Of a DNA stretch of 30,100 bases, positions 1 to 7,600 are shown piece by piece (positions within the stretch are counted from its first letter, which is position 1; every line of letters starts with the position of its first letter). Location of the stretch: positions 1 to 30,100 of IMG/VR virus record IMGVR_UViG_3300021379_002270. One strand, 5' to 3'. The DNA comes from a virus. Made by a program: the position numbers and the translations under genes. A model generated the notes under the pieces. That model did no database searches. It saw only the letters and a program-made list of their open reading frames with translations, and was not told the origin of the DNA.

Positions 1-1
1 T

Positions 2-157
2 CATAAGGTCTCAGACATAAGGTCTCAGACATAAGGTCTCAGACATAAGGTCTCAGACATAAGGTCTCAGACATAAGGTCTCAGACATAAGGTCTCAGAC
101 ATAAGGTCTCAGACATAAGGTCTCAGACATAAGGTCTCATACTCATAAGATCTTACC
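2..157. repeat. Tandem array of a 14-bp unit (about 11 copies)
   Basis: The unit CATAAGGTCTCAGA repeats head to tail without spacers. There are nine identical copies (2-127), a tenth with its last bases changed (128-141), and after a 2-base offset an eleventh diverged copy (144-157). The array starts at the window edge, so more copies may lie to the left. Because 14 is not a multiple of 3 and the unit contains TAA, all three + frames are stopped, and the minus strand is stopped as well, so the array is non-coding. Each unit junction contains the imperfect dyad GTCT-C-AGAC, as expected of a protein-binding iteron or operator. An origin, a regulatory array, a slippage-generated satellite or an assembly artefact are all possible. 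The function is unknown. Confidence 0.93.
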
Positions 158-194
158 CATTCCCCCCCTCAAATTATATTAAAGGAGTTTTCAA

Positions 195-275
195 ATGGCA
201 GTAAAATGGATTCACAAAAATGGTTATTCACGCCCTGATAAGAGAACCTTAAAGAAAGGTGGAAAGAAGAAATGA
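195..275 (+). CDS. Small basic peptide, 26 aa, unknown function
   Basis: This is a short ORF read directly from the sequence, starting MAVKWIHKNGY and ending in a Lys-rich tail (KKGGKKK). The start is well supported: AAAGGAG at 181-187 is a strong Shine-Dalgarno sequence seven bases before the ATG. Its TGA stop overlaps the ATG of the next small ORF (ATGA at 272-275), which suggests translational coupling. The peptide is highly basic and could bind nucleic acid, but that is inference. No family is recognised. It lies just downstream of the 14-bp repeat array. Confidence 0.6.
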   Translation: MAVKWIHKNGYSRPDKRTLKKGGKKK

Positions 276-409
276 AAAAACCTTATTGGAATTTTTGGAA
301 AGTAGTTTTAGCAGGATGGTGTATAAGGTATCCAAAGACGGTTTTCCGAATTACTTTAATACCTATTGGAATTCTTATTGCAGTAATATATAATGCGGTT
401 GTGAAATAA
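272..409 (+). CDS. Small single-pass membrane protein, 45 aa
   Basis: This ORF starts at the ATG that overlaps the stop of the 26-aa ORF (ATGA). It begins MKKPYWNFWKVVLAGW. The second half has a continuous hydrophobic stretch (ITLIPIGILIAVIYNAVV, about residues 27-44) that fits one transmembrane helix, preceded by basic residues (RYPKTVFR). A GGTGGAAAG stretch at 258-266 could serve as a ribosome-binding site. No family is recognised. Small membrane peptides of this kind are common in T4-like phages, often in early or host-interaction regions. The coupling with the upstream ORF supports it being a real gene. Confidence 0.55.
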   Translation: MKKPYWNFWKVVLAGWCIRYPKTVFRITLIPIGILIAVIYNAVVK

Positions 410-440
410 AAAAACTCACAAAAAAATTCGGAGGGAAAAA

Positions 441-650
441 ATGATCCCAAAAGGTTCAACTGAAAAGGTATATCACATTTACGCAAAAAATAAATGTTTA
501 TTTCACTCTATAAAAGAAGAAGAATTTCAAATAACTTGGAATACACTTAAAAATATGATTGATCTAATCAAAACTGATTACAATGCAGAAGATTTATCAT
601 ATGAAGAATTACTGATCAATAAGGATGTAATTTTAAATTCATCACACTAA
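441..650 (+). CDS. Hypothetical small acidic protein, 69 aa
   Basis: The ORF begins MIPKGSTEKVYHIYAKNK and has a very good ribosome-binding site (GGAGGG at 431-436) just ahead of its ATG. The central part (EEEFQITWNTLKNMIDLI) looks like an amphipathic helix, and the second half is acidic. There is no signal peptide or membrane segment. The sequence resembles small hypothetical proteins I associate with marine T4-like phages, but I cannot name a family. It is followed at once by a sigma70-type promoter for the glycosyltransferase-like gene, so it may end a short transcription unit. Confidence 0.72.
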   Translation: MIPKGSTEKVYHIYAKNKCLFHSIKEEEFQITWNTLKNMIDLIKTDYNAEDLSYEELLINKDVILNSSH

Positions 651-679
651 TTGACAGTACATATATAAACTGTTAAAAT
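651..679 (+). promoter_or_regulatory. Sigma70-type promoter upstream of the glycosyltransferase-like gene
   Basis: A perfect -35 hexamer TTGACA (651-656) is followed, after exactly 17 bases, by TAAAAT (674-679), one mismatch from the TATAAT -10 consensus. It lies between the end of the 69-aa ORF and the ATG at 703. It differs from the TATAAATA late motifs seen further on, which fits early transcription by host-type RNA polymerase. Confidence 0.6.
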
Positions 680-702
680 TGAAATGAGGTTTTATAAAAC
701 TT

Positions 703-1536
703 ATGTCAAAAGGATTTACAGTTAAAACAAATGCCCCAACAAACAAAGAACCAAATTGGGATTTTGAAGCAATTAAAGAAAGAATGAAAGGCAAGAGCAT
801 TGTATTTTGTCTACCAGGTAGAGGATGTTCATTTACATTTTTGAAATCTTTTGTTCAATTATGTTTTGATCTTGTACAAAATGGAATGAGTATTCAAATT
901 TCACAAGACTACTCATCAATGGTTAATTTTGCACGATGCAAGTGTCTTGGTGCAAATGTTCTTCGAGGACCAAAACAAATTCCTTGGGATGGTAAGTTGA
1001 ATTATGATTATCAACTATGGATTGATAGTGATATTGTATTCAACACTGAGAAGTTCTGGCAACTTTGTGATTTAGCAATACCTGAGAGTGCAGTTGTAGA
1101 GAAAACATTACAACTTGAGGATGGTACAGAACAAAGTGTAAAATCTATTGATGAAAGCAAAGGGAACGAGATTGTAGCAGGTTGGTATTGCACTGAGGAT
1201 GGTAGAACTACTTCAGTCGCACATTGGTTAGAAGAAGAAGAATTCCGTCAAAATGGTGGAGTTATGAATCATGAGACCTTAGAAAGTATCAGCAAGCGTC
1301 GTAAACCATTTACAGTTGATTACACTGGATTTGGTTGGGTTCTGATTAAAAAAGGAGTATTCGAAAACCTTGAATACCCTTGGTTTGCGCCTAAGATGCA
1401 AGTCTTTGAATCTGGATCAGTACAAGATATGTGTGGCGAAGACGTATCATTCTGTCTTGATGCAAAAGAAGCAGGATTTGAAATTTGGTGTGATCCACGT
1501 ATTCGAGTTGGTCATGAGAAGACAAGAGTAATCTGA
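703..1536 (+). CDS. Glycosyltransferase-like protein (GT-A fold, GT2-like), 277 aa
   Basis: This is probably a nucleotide-sugar-dependent glycosyltransferase or a derived relative. Two GT-A-type signatures are visible. One is the DxD-like metal-binding motif in WIDSDIVF (Asp108 and Asp110). The other is an acidic acceptor-side motif, GEDVSFCLDAKEAGF (about residues 245-259), followed by a WCDPRIRVGHEK end segment. Near the N-terminus, IVFCLPGRGCSFTFLKSF fits the first beta strand of the fold. There is no membrane segment, so it is presumably cytoplasmic. In phages such enzymes may modify DNA bases, virion proteins or host glycans, and the substrate here is unknown. TGAGG at 685-689 is a modest ribosome-binding site. 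CGT and CGA arginine codons are used freely, unlike in the structural genes downstream. The stop overlaps the next ATG (TGATG). Confidence 0.72.
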   Translation: MSKGFTVKTNAPTNKEPNWDFEAIKERMKGKSIVFCLPGRGCSFTFLKSFVQLCFDLVQNGMSIQISQDYSSMVNFARCKCLGANVLRGPKQIPWDGKLNYDYQLWIDSDIVFNTEKFWQLCDLAIPESAVVEKTLQLEDGTEQSVKSIDESKGNEIVAGWYCTEDGRTTSVAHWLEEEEFRQNGGVMNHETLESISKRRKPFTVDYTGFGWVLIKKGVFENLEYPWFAPKMQVFESGSVQDMCGEDVSFCLDAKEAGFEIWCDPRIRVGHEKTRVI

Positions 1537-1700
1537 TGATAAAATTTGATATTCTTTATAAGAATAAAAAAATTTATCAAGATCTTGATCATGAACAGTG
1601 TTGTGAAATTCTTGAAGAACTTTCATCTCAGTGTTATGATAATAATGACTTTGACATTTATGAAATTCAATTAGAGGAAATTAATTATGGCAACACGTAA
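1536..1700 (+). CDS. Hypothetical small acidic protein, 54 aa
   Basis: The ORF was read from the ATG that shares one base with the TGA stop of the glycosyltransferase-like gene (TGATG), so it is probably translationally coupled to it. The protein starts MIKFDILYKNKKIYQDLDHE and is acidic, with three cysteines (two adjacent in HEQCCEIL). Its 3' end overlaps the start of the next small gene by 14 bases and contains that gene's ribosome-binding site. No family is recognised. The phase-linked overlaps on both sides are the main argument that it is real. Confidence 0.55.
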   Translation: MIKFDILYKNKKIYQDLDHEQCCEILEELSSQCYDNNDFDIYEIQLEEINYGNT

Positions 1701-1821
1701 GACTCAACAAATCGAATCTTTACCTAAAAAAACTCTTCAAGGTTTAGGTAAGCATACTAAGTATGCAGCGACTTCTCGTAATAAAGCTAGAAAGAGATAT
1801 CGGGGACAAGGTAAAGCATGA
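1687..1821 (+). CDS. Small very basic protein, 44 aa
   Basis: The protein begins MATRKTQQIESLPKKTLQG and ends ARKRYRGQGKA. It is rich in Lys and Arg with almost no acidic residues, so it may bind nucleic acid or ribosomes (inference). The start is supported by AGAGGAAAT about seven bases upstream, inside the end of the preceding ORF. The Arg/Gly-rich tail resembles short conserved peptides of marine T4-like phages as I remember them, with no assigned function. Its stop overlaps a further ATG (ATGA at 1818-1821) that opens the interrupted ORF described next. Confidence 0.65.
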   Translation: MATRKTQQIESLPKKTLQGLGKHTKYAATSRNKARKRYRGQGKA

Positions 1822-2003
1822 TTGATGATGACACATAAGGTATTGGTGAAAATAAAATTGAACTAGACCCTGATCTACATACTGAAGATATGATTCTTCA
1901 CAAATACGTCTCCCCTGGATATTTCTGGTGTGAATATCTAGTGGGAGACCATTATAGTATAGATGATGTAAGACTTGGTTATTACATTGAGAGTTCGAAA
2001 TAA
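1818..2003 (+). pseudogene. Interrupted small ORF with an in-frame TAA at codon 7
   Basis: Starting at the ATG that overlaps the previous stop, the frame reads MIDDDT, then TAA (1836-1838). It then continues open in the same frame through GIGENKIELDPDL to the TAA at 2001-2003. The continuation contains a normal-looking peptide rich in aromatic and acidic residues (PGYFWCEYLVGDHYSIDD). Either the gene is broken by a nonsense mutation or sequencing error, or translation begins at the internal ATG at 1890 to give 37 aa, although only a weak GAAGA precedes that ATG. The acidic start followed by an acidic open frame suggests one original gene of about 61 codons. The function is unknown. Confidence 0.4.
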
Positions 2004-2006
2004 ATA
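1999..2006 (+). promoter_or_regulatory. Candidate T4-type late promoter (AATAAATA)
   Basis: AATAAATA is one base from the T4 late consensus TATAAATA recognised by the gp55-type late sigma factor. It overlaps the stop codon of the small ORF ending at 2003 and lies about 60 bases before the 81-aa gene. The position is plausible, but in such AT-rich DNA a one-mismatch motif alone is weak evidence. Confidence 0.4.
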
Positions 2007-2036
2007 TTCCTAGGGATAGAAACCCCGTAAAAAGTT

Positions 2037-2055
2037 CTGATTTGCAGTAAATCAG
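2037..2055 (+). promoter_or_regulatory. Hairpin in the leader of the 81-aa gene
   Basis: CTGATTT (2037-2043) and AAATCAG (2049-2055) are perfect inverted repeats around the 5-base loop GCAGT, giving a 7-bp stem. The right arm overlaps the only ribosome-binding-site-like sequence (CAGG, 2053-2056) ahead of the ATG at 2065, so folding could limit initiation. It is not followed by a T run, so a terminator is unlikely. Confidence 0.4.
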
Positions 2056-2064
2056 GTAAAAACA

Positions 2065-2310
2065 ATGTCAAAATCAGTAGATAGAGACAAAAATTATATG
2101 TATGAATTGTGGGGAACCACAAATTTGACCTCAGATTATGGTGTTTTTGAAAAACTTCAACAAAAAAAGATGCTTAGAGAAATTACAAACGATGATTTAA
2201 CTCCAAAAAGGCATAATTTTAAAATTCAAAACGAATTACATTCAAAAATTCGTAACGATACTGATTATGATGATTGGGAATATGGTACAGAACCAAATTA
2301 TGGAGTATAA
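2065..2310 (+). CDS. Hypothetical protein, 81 aa, upstream of gp25
   Basis: The ORF begins MSKSVDRDKNYMYELWGTTN and is charged and hydrophilic, with an acidic aromatic C-terminus (DYDDWEYGTEPNYGV). It has no membrane segment or signal peptide. It is preceded by a candidate late promoter and a hairpin that could cover its ribosome-binding site. Its stop codon is embedded in the TATAAATA late promoter of the gp25 operon. It is the last gene before the structural cluster. I do not recognise a family. Given the context it could be a small virion or assembly protein, but nothing in the sequence shows this. Confidence 0.68.
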   Translation: MSKSVDRDKNYMYELWGTTNLTSDYGVFEKLQQKKMLREITNDDLTPKRHNFKIQNELHSKIRNDTDYDDWEYGTEPNYGV

Positions 2311-2313
2311 ATA
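2306..2313 (+). promoter_or_regulatory. T4-type late promoter (TATAAATA) for the gp25-gp6 operon
   Basis: This is a perfect match to the T4 late promoter consensus TATAAATA. It overlaps the TAA stop (2308-2310) of the 81-aa gene and lies 22 bases before the gp25 ATG. It is well placed to drive gp25, gp6 and the giant tail genes late in infection. Confidence 0.75.
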
Positions 2314-2335
2314 AGGTAGTTTCCTTGGTATTTTA

Positions 2336-2737
2336 ATGCCTTCTGAAAGGGTAAGTATAGGATTTAAGGATTTAAGTATGACATTTCAGGTTAATCCCCT
2401 GAATTATGATTTAATTGCACTTAAGAATGAGAGTTCGATTGCACGTTCTATTAGAAATCTTGTACTTACCTATCCTGGAGAAAGATTTTTTAATCAAAAT
2501 CTCGGATCTAAAGTATCTAAATCATTATTTGAAAACATTGATTCTATTTCATCTAGCATTATTAGAGATGAAATTGTTAATACGATTAACAATTACGAAC
2601 CTAGAGTTAATTTAATTAATGTTGTTGTTAATCCAAATTATGATGAAAATGAATTTATTGTGACAATTTTTTATAATATCGTAGGAATTGATGTACCTGC
2701 ACAAAGATTATCATTCCCATTACAGCCAACTCGATAA
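2336..2737 (+). CDS. 25: Baseplate wedge subunit gp25
   Basis: This is a homologue of T4 gp25, the small lysozyme-like (GPW/gp25 family) protein of the baseplate wedge, which with gp6 and gp53 forms the conserved inner core and nucleates sheath assembly. The length of 133 aa is close to T4 gp25 (132 aa). The diagnostic central block is clear: IARSIRNLVLTYPGERFFNQNLGS (about residues 34-57, shown only in part by its key residues NLV-T-PGER-F--N-GS), followed by a helical segment and a beta-strand-rich end. No Shine-Dalgarno sequence is visible ahead of the ATG. The stop is directly followed by the gp6 ATG with no gap, and synteny with gp6 supports the call. Confidence 0.93.
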   Translation: MPSERVSIGFKDLSMTFQVNPLNYDLIALKNESSIARSIRNLVLTYPGERFFNQNLGSKVSKSLFENIDSISSSIIRDEIVNTINNYEPRVNLINVVVNPNYDENEFIVTIFYNIVGIDVPAQRLSFPLQPTR

Positions 2738-4651
2738 ATGGCAGCATTAATAAGTTTTACAAATTTAGATTTTGATCAAATAAAAACAAGTCTTCGTGAT
2801 TATTTGAGAGCAAACTCAAATTTTACGGATTATGATTTTGAAGGATCAAATTTATCTGTTCTTTTAGATATACTTGCATATAATACATATATTGCCTCAT
2901 ACAATGCTAATATGGTTAGCAATGAGGTTTTTATTGATAGTGCAACATTAAGAGAAAATGTAGTTTCTCTCGCAAAAAATATTGGATATGTTCCTCGTTC
3001 AAGGAAGGCATCTAGTACCAATATCAGTTTTTCAGTAGATACATCAAATTCTTCAACTTTACCTCCAACAACAATTACATTAAAAAGTGGGACTGTTTGT
3101 ACATCATCATCATCCTTTGGAAATGTTGGTTATACAGTTTCAATTCCTGATGATATTACAATTCCTGTTGTCAATGAAATTGCTATATTTGATAAGATTA
3201 AAGTTTATGAGGGAAATTATCAAAAAACATATTTTACAGTAGATTTAAGTAAAAAAACTCAAAGATTTATTCTTGATAATCCAAATATTGATACTTCAAC
3301 AATCAGAGTTTCTGTTAGGGATAATGCTGCAAGTAGTGCTGTAAGAAAATATAGTTTATCTACTGATTTATTAGAAGTTGATTCCGATTCTAAAATATTT
3401 TTTATACAAGAAATAGAAGATCAAAGATATGAATTAATTTTTGGTGATGGTATTTTTGGAAAAAAACTTGATAATTTAAATTATATTGAAGTATCTTATA
3501 TTGTGACAAATGGAGAAAATGCAAATGGTTTATTTTCATTTAATTATAGTGGAAGATTAATTGATAATAATGGAAGAGTAATTACTTCTGGTATTTCTTT
3601 AGTAATACCAGAATCTTCGACTGATGGTGGATCTGAAATTGAATCAATTTCTTCAATTAAAAAATATGCACCAAGAATCTATGCATCTCAGAATAGAGCT
3701 GTAACATCAACTGACTATGAAGCAATTATTAATAAAATATACCCAGAGACTGAATCAGTAACTGTTTTTGGTGGGGAGGAATTAACTCCTCCACAATACG
3801 GAAAAGTTTTTATTGCTATAAAACCTTTTTATGGTCCTTTTATACCAAATAGTATTAAGGACAATTTAAAATTATCATTAAGAAAATATTCTGTTGCAGG
3901 TGTAATTCCTGAAATTATTGATTTAAAATATCTATATGTTGAAATAGATACATCAGTGTATTATAATACAAATTTAGCACCTAGTGCTAATTTTGTAAGT
4001 GGTCTTGTTCAAAAAAATATTCAATTCTATGCAGATTCTACAGAATTGAATAAATATGGAGCAAGATTTAAATATAGTAAATATCAAAAAATTATAGATG
4101 ATAGTCATGAATCAATTACATCAAATATAACAAAAGTTACTATCAGAAGAGATTTATCTGCAAAATTAAATCAATTGGCAGAATATGAAATTTGCTTTGG
4201 AAATGCATTTCATATAAAAAATATTTTTGGGTATAATATAAAATCATCAGGATTTTCTATTGATGGAATATCTGGTACATTATATTTTTCAGATTTCCCC
4301 AATTCTGATTTGAATACAGGAACAATTTTTATGTTTAAATTGAATTCATCCACACAACCAGTGATCATAAGAAAATCAATAGGTACAATTGATTATAATA
4401 AAGGTGAGATTTTACTAAAACCTATTAAATTTTTATCAACACAAAAATCAATTCTTGGTCAACCAATAATAGAAATTGCTGCAATACCAAGATCAAATGA
4501 TATTATTGGATTACAAGATCTTTATTTGCAACTAGATATTAATAATAGTGTTGTAAATATGATATCTGATAATATTTCATCAGGATCTGATACTTCTGGA
4601 TCAACATATATTTCAACATCAAGTTATAGTAACGGAAACTTAGTAAGATAA
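2738..4651 (+). CDS. 6: Baseplate wedge subunit gp6
   Basis: This is a homologue of T4 gp6, the protein whose dimers join neighbouring wedges into the continuous ring of the inner baseplate; it belongs to the baseplate-J superfamily. The length of 637 aa is near T4 gp6 (660 aa). Visible signatures are the N-terminal block with LLDILAYNTYIASYNANM (about residues 42-60) and the baseplate-J-type segment RAVTSTDYEAI (about 320-330), leading to IYPE and a beta-rich C-terminal half. The start abuts the gp25 stop without a spacer or Shine-Dalgarno sequence, so it is probably coupled to gp25. A seven-base gap separates it from the giant gp7-like gene. Ser, Asn, Ile and Lys are abundant, as in the whole cluster. 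Confidence 0.92.
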   Translation: MAALISFTNLDFDQIKTSLRDYLRANSNFTDYDFEGSNLSVLLDILAYNTYIASYNANMVSNEVFIDSATLRENVVSLAKNIGYVPRSRKASSTNISFSVDTSNSSTLPPTTITLKSGTVCTSSSSFGNVGYTVSIPDDITIPVVNEIAIFDKIKVYEGNYQKTYFTVDLSKKTQRFILDNPNIDTSTIRVSVRDNAASSAVRKYSLSTDLLEVDSDSKIFFIQEIEDQRYELIFGDGIFGKKLDNLNYIEVSYIVTNGENANGLFSFNYSGRLIDNNGRVITSGISLVIPESSTDGGSEIESISSIKKYAPRIYASQNRAVTSTDYEAIINKIYPETESVTVFGGEELTPPQYGKVFIAIKPFYGPFIPNSIKDNLKLSLRKYSVAGVIPEIIDLKYLYVEIDTSVYYNTNLAPSANFVSGLVQKNIQFYADSTELNKYGARFKYSKYQKIIDDSHESITSNITKVTIRRDLSAKLNQLAEYEICFGNAFHIKNIFGYNIKSSGFSIDGISGTLYFSDFPNSDLNTGTIFMFKLNSSTQPVIIRKSIGTIDYNKGEILLKPIKFLSTQKSILGQPIIEIAAIPRSNDIIGLQDLYLQLDINNSVVNMISDNISSGSDTSGSTYISTSSYSNGNLVR

Positions 4652-4658
4652 TAAAATT

Positions 4659-7600
4659 ATGGTAAAAACCAGAGTTCAAATTAATTCCGTTGTAGAAAAT
4701 CAAATTCCTAACTTTGTAAGGGAAGATTTTCCTTTAGTCGCAGAATTTTTAAAGGAATATTATAGATCCCAAGAAATTGATGGTTCATCTTACAATATTC
4801 TTCAAAATATTGATCAATATATTAAACTAGATAAATTAACAAATCTAATAGATTCTACTATTGTAGAAAAAGTTAATGATTCTACATATTCTATTGGATT
4901 ATTTGACAATGAAATTTATGTTTCCTCTACAGAAGGATTTCCTGATAGATATGGATTAATAAAAATTGATGATGAAATAATCACATATAAATCAAAAACT
5001 GATACTTCATTTACGGAATGTGTTCGAGGATTTAGTGGAGTAGAAAATTTAAAAGATACTAATAATCCAGAAAAATTAGTTTTTTCTGTATCAGATGCAT
5101 CTGAACATGTTTCTGGAAGTATTGTTACAAATTTATCTGTATTATTTTTACAAGAATTTTTAAATAAAATAAAAAAGCAAACATTTTATGGGTTTGAAAA
5201 TAGAAAATTAGATGATAATTTAAACCAAAATTTATTTTTAAGTAGAAGTAAGGATTTCTATACTACTAAAGGGACTGATAGATCATTTAAAATTTTATTT
5301 AAATCTTTGTATGGAGTAAATGCTGATGTTATTAAACCAAGAGATTTTTTAATACAACCCTCAGATGCACAATATAGACTGACTAGAGATCTTGTTGTAG
5401 AGGCAGTTACTGGTAATCCATTAGAATTGGTTAATAGAACATTATTTCAAGATTCAGATGGATTTATTTCTAGATCTTATGGATCAGTAACTTCTGTAGA
5501 AAAGATTACAAGATCTGGAAAAGAATACTATATTGTAAGTTTAGATTATGATTTTGACAAGGATATTAATGTTTCTGGTTCAATATTTGGAAAATTTAGT
5601 ATACATCCAAAAACCATACTAGTAAATGATGTAGATGCTTCAAAAACTATTCTTGATGTAGACTCTACTTTAGGGTTTCCTAAATCAGGAGAATTATTAA
5701 TTAAATTGAGTGATCAAAATACTTTAAAAGTAACATATACTTCAAAATCTTTAAATCAGTTTTTTGGATGTTCTGGTATAACTCAAAATATTTTATCTGG
5801 ACAAGAAATATTTTATAATGCAACTGCATATGCATTTGTTGATAAAACTAAAACAGAGAAAATAGAAGTTAGAATTGGAGGTGTTTTATCGGAACTTGAC
5901 TTGCCACCAAATACTTTTCAGTATGAAAATGGAGATAGTGCTAAAATAATTTCATTGGGATCCAATGATTCTAGTATAAAATTAAATAATTGGATATTTA
6001 ACATTCCAATTGAATATGAGGTAGAATCATTTTTATGGTTAAATTCAGTTTCCATTGGGCAACAACAACCATCAATTTATAAGCATGAAATTTTTACTTA
6101 TGATAGTAATAACATTTACAAAGGAGACAGAGTAGAAATTGATATTGTTATCAGGGATTTAAATAATCAAATTGAACCATTATCAAGACTCAAAAAGATA
6201 TTTGTCGTAGAATCAGGAACAATACCAAATAAATCATTTATTGTTAATAATGATCATGAAATAATAAAAGTTTATAGTACCAAAAAACTGATAACAAAAT
6301 CTATTAATGATTATTCTGCAAATGTTCAAAATGTATATAAAGATGATAAAGAAGTATGTTATGTTGCATCACCATCTCTTCCCGATTATTTAAGTCAAGA
6401 AATAACAACTAAAAATAGATCCATTCAATTTAGTGGAATATTTGGAAATTCTTTTGTAGGTATTAAAACTGATACTATTGTTTTTAAAGGTTCTGGTGGA
6501 TCATTAAGATCTCATGGATTCTTAACTGGTGATTCTATTGCTTATATTCCAGGGGAAGGAAACAATACATTAAGTATACCAAAGAGTACTTATTTTGTAA
6601 AAAAAATTGATGTTAATACAATAAAATTATCAACAAGTCGTGAGAATATATTAAATAATATTTTTGTAGAGTTTTATGGAAATATAACAAACAATAAACT
6701 TATTCCTTTAGAATTTGTAGATACTAATTTAAATGAAAAGGTTTTAGATTCTCAAAGACTGATTAGAAAAATTGATAATCCAAAAAATGATGGAAATGTT
6801 TATGATACAAATCCAGGGTTTATTGGCATCTTTTCTAATGGTGTAGAAATTTTAAATTACAAATCACAAGATACCATTTATCACGGAAAACTTGAAAATA
6901 TTATAGTTTCTTCTAAGGGGTCTAATTATGATGTTATTAATCCTCCTGTTTTAGAAATAACAGATTCTACTGGAACTGGTGCAGAAGGTATTTGCGCAGT
7001 AACTGGATCATTATCTAAAATAAACATTATTGATCCTGGATTTGATTATATTGAAGATCCTTCAGTTATTATTACTGGAGGAAATGGAGTTAATGCAAAA
7101 GCAAAAGCTAATCTAATTTCAGTAGATCATATATCATATTTTAATTCTGAACAAATTTCTGGCCTTGTAAATTTATCCAATAATTCTATAACTTTTGATA
7201 GTGATCACAAATTTAGAGATAATGAAAAAGTTTTCTATGTCTCAGATGATCAAAATCATGTTGGAGGTTTAATTAATAATTCAATATATTATGTTTCAAT
7301 ACAAAATTCCAGAACAGTAAAAGTACATAATACATTATCCGATTCAATATCCGGAATAAACACAGTATCATTAACATCATATGGTTCCGGAATTCATGGA
7401 TTTAAATCTTACAATAAAAAGAAAATAATAGGATCTATATCAGTTACAAATCCAGGTTTTGGATATAAAAATAAACTGATAGTTGCTAAACCAGATCAGA
7501 TTATTATTGAAAATAGTACTATTAATATTACATCTCATGGTTTTAGTAGTGGAGAAATAATAAATTATTATTATTCTTCTTCTCCTATTGGAGGATTATC

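Noticed and set aside
2-157. CRISPR array
   Set aside because: The 14-bp units are contiguous with no spacers, and no cas gene is present.
283-486. Minus-strand ORF of 67 aa
   Set aside because: It lies opposite the 45-aa membrane ORF, which has a coupled start; all convincing genes are on the + strand and no ribosome-binding site supports the minus frame. The other minus-strand ORFs inside the structural genes are rejected for the same reason.
1825-1866. Micro-ORF MMTHKVLVKIKLN
   Set aside because: Only 13 codons, no ribosome-binding site, and out of frame with the longer interrupted ORF in the same place.
2010-2030. GGG/CCC hairpin (GGGATAGAAACCCC) as a terminator
   Set aside because: The stem is only three base pairs and no T run follows.
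2415-2615. Plus-strand ORF of 66 aa within gp25
   Set aside because: Out-of-frame shadow of gp25, with Leu/Ile-rich composition typical of shifted AT-rich coding sequence.
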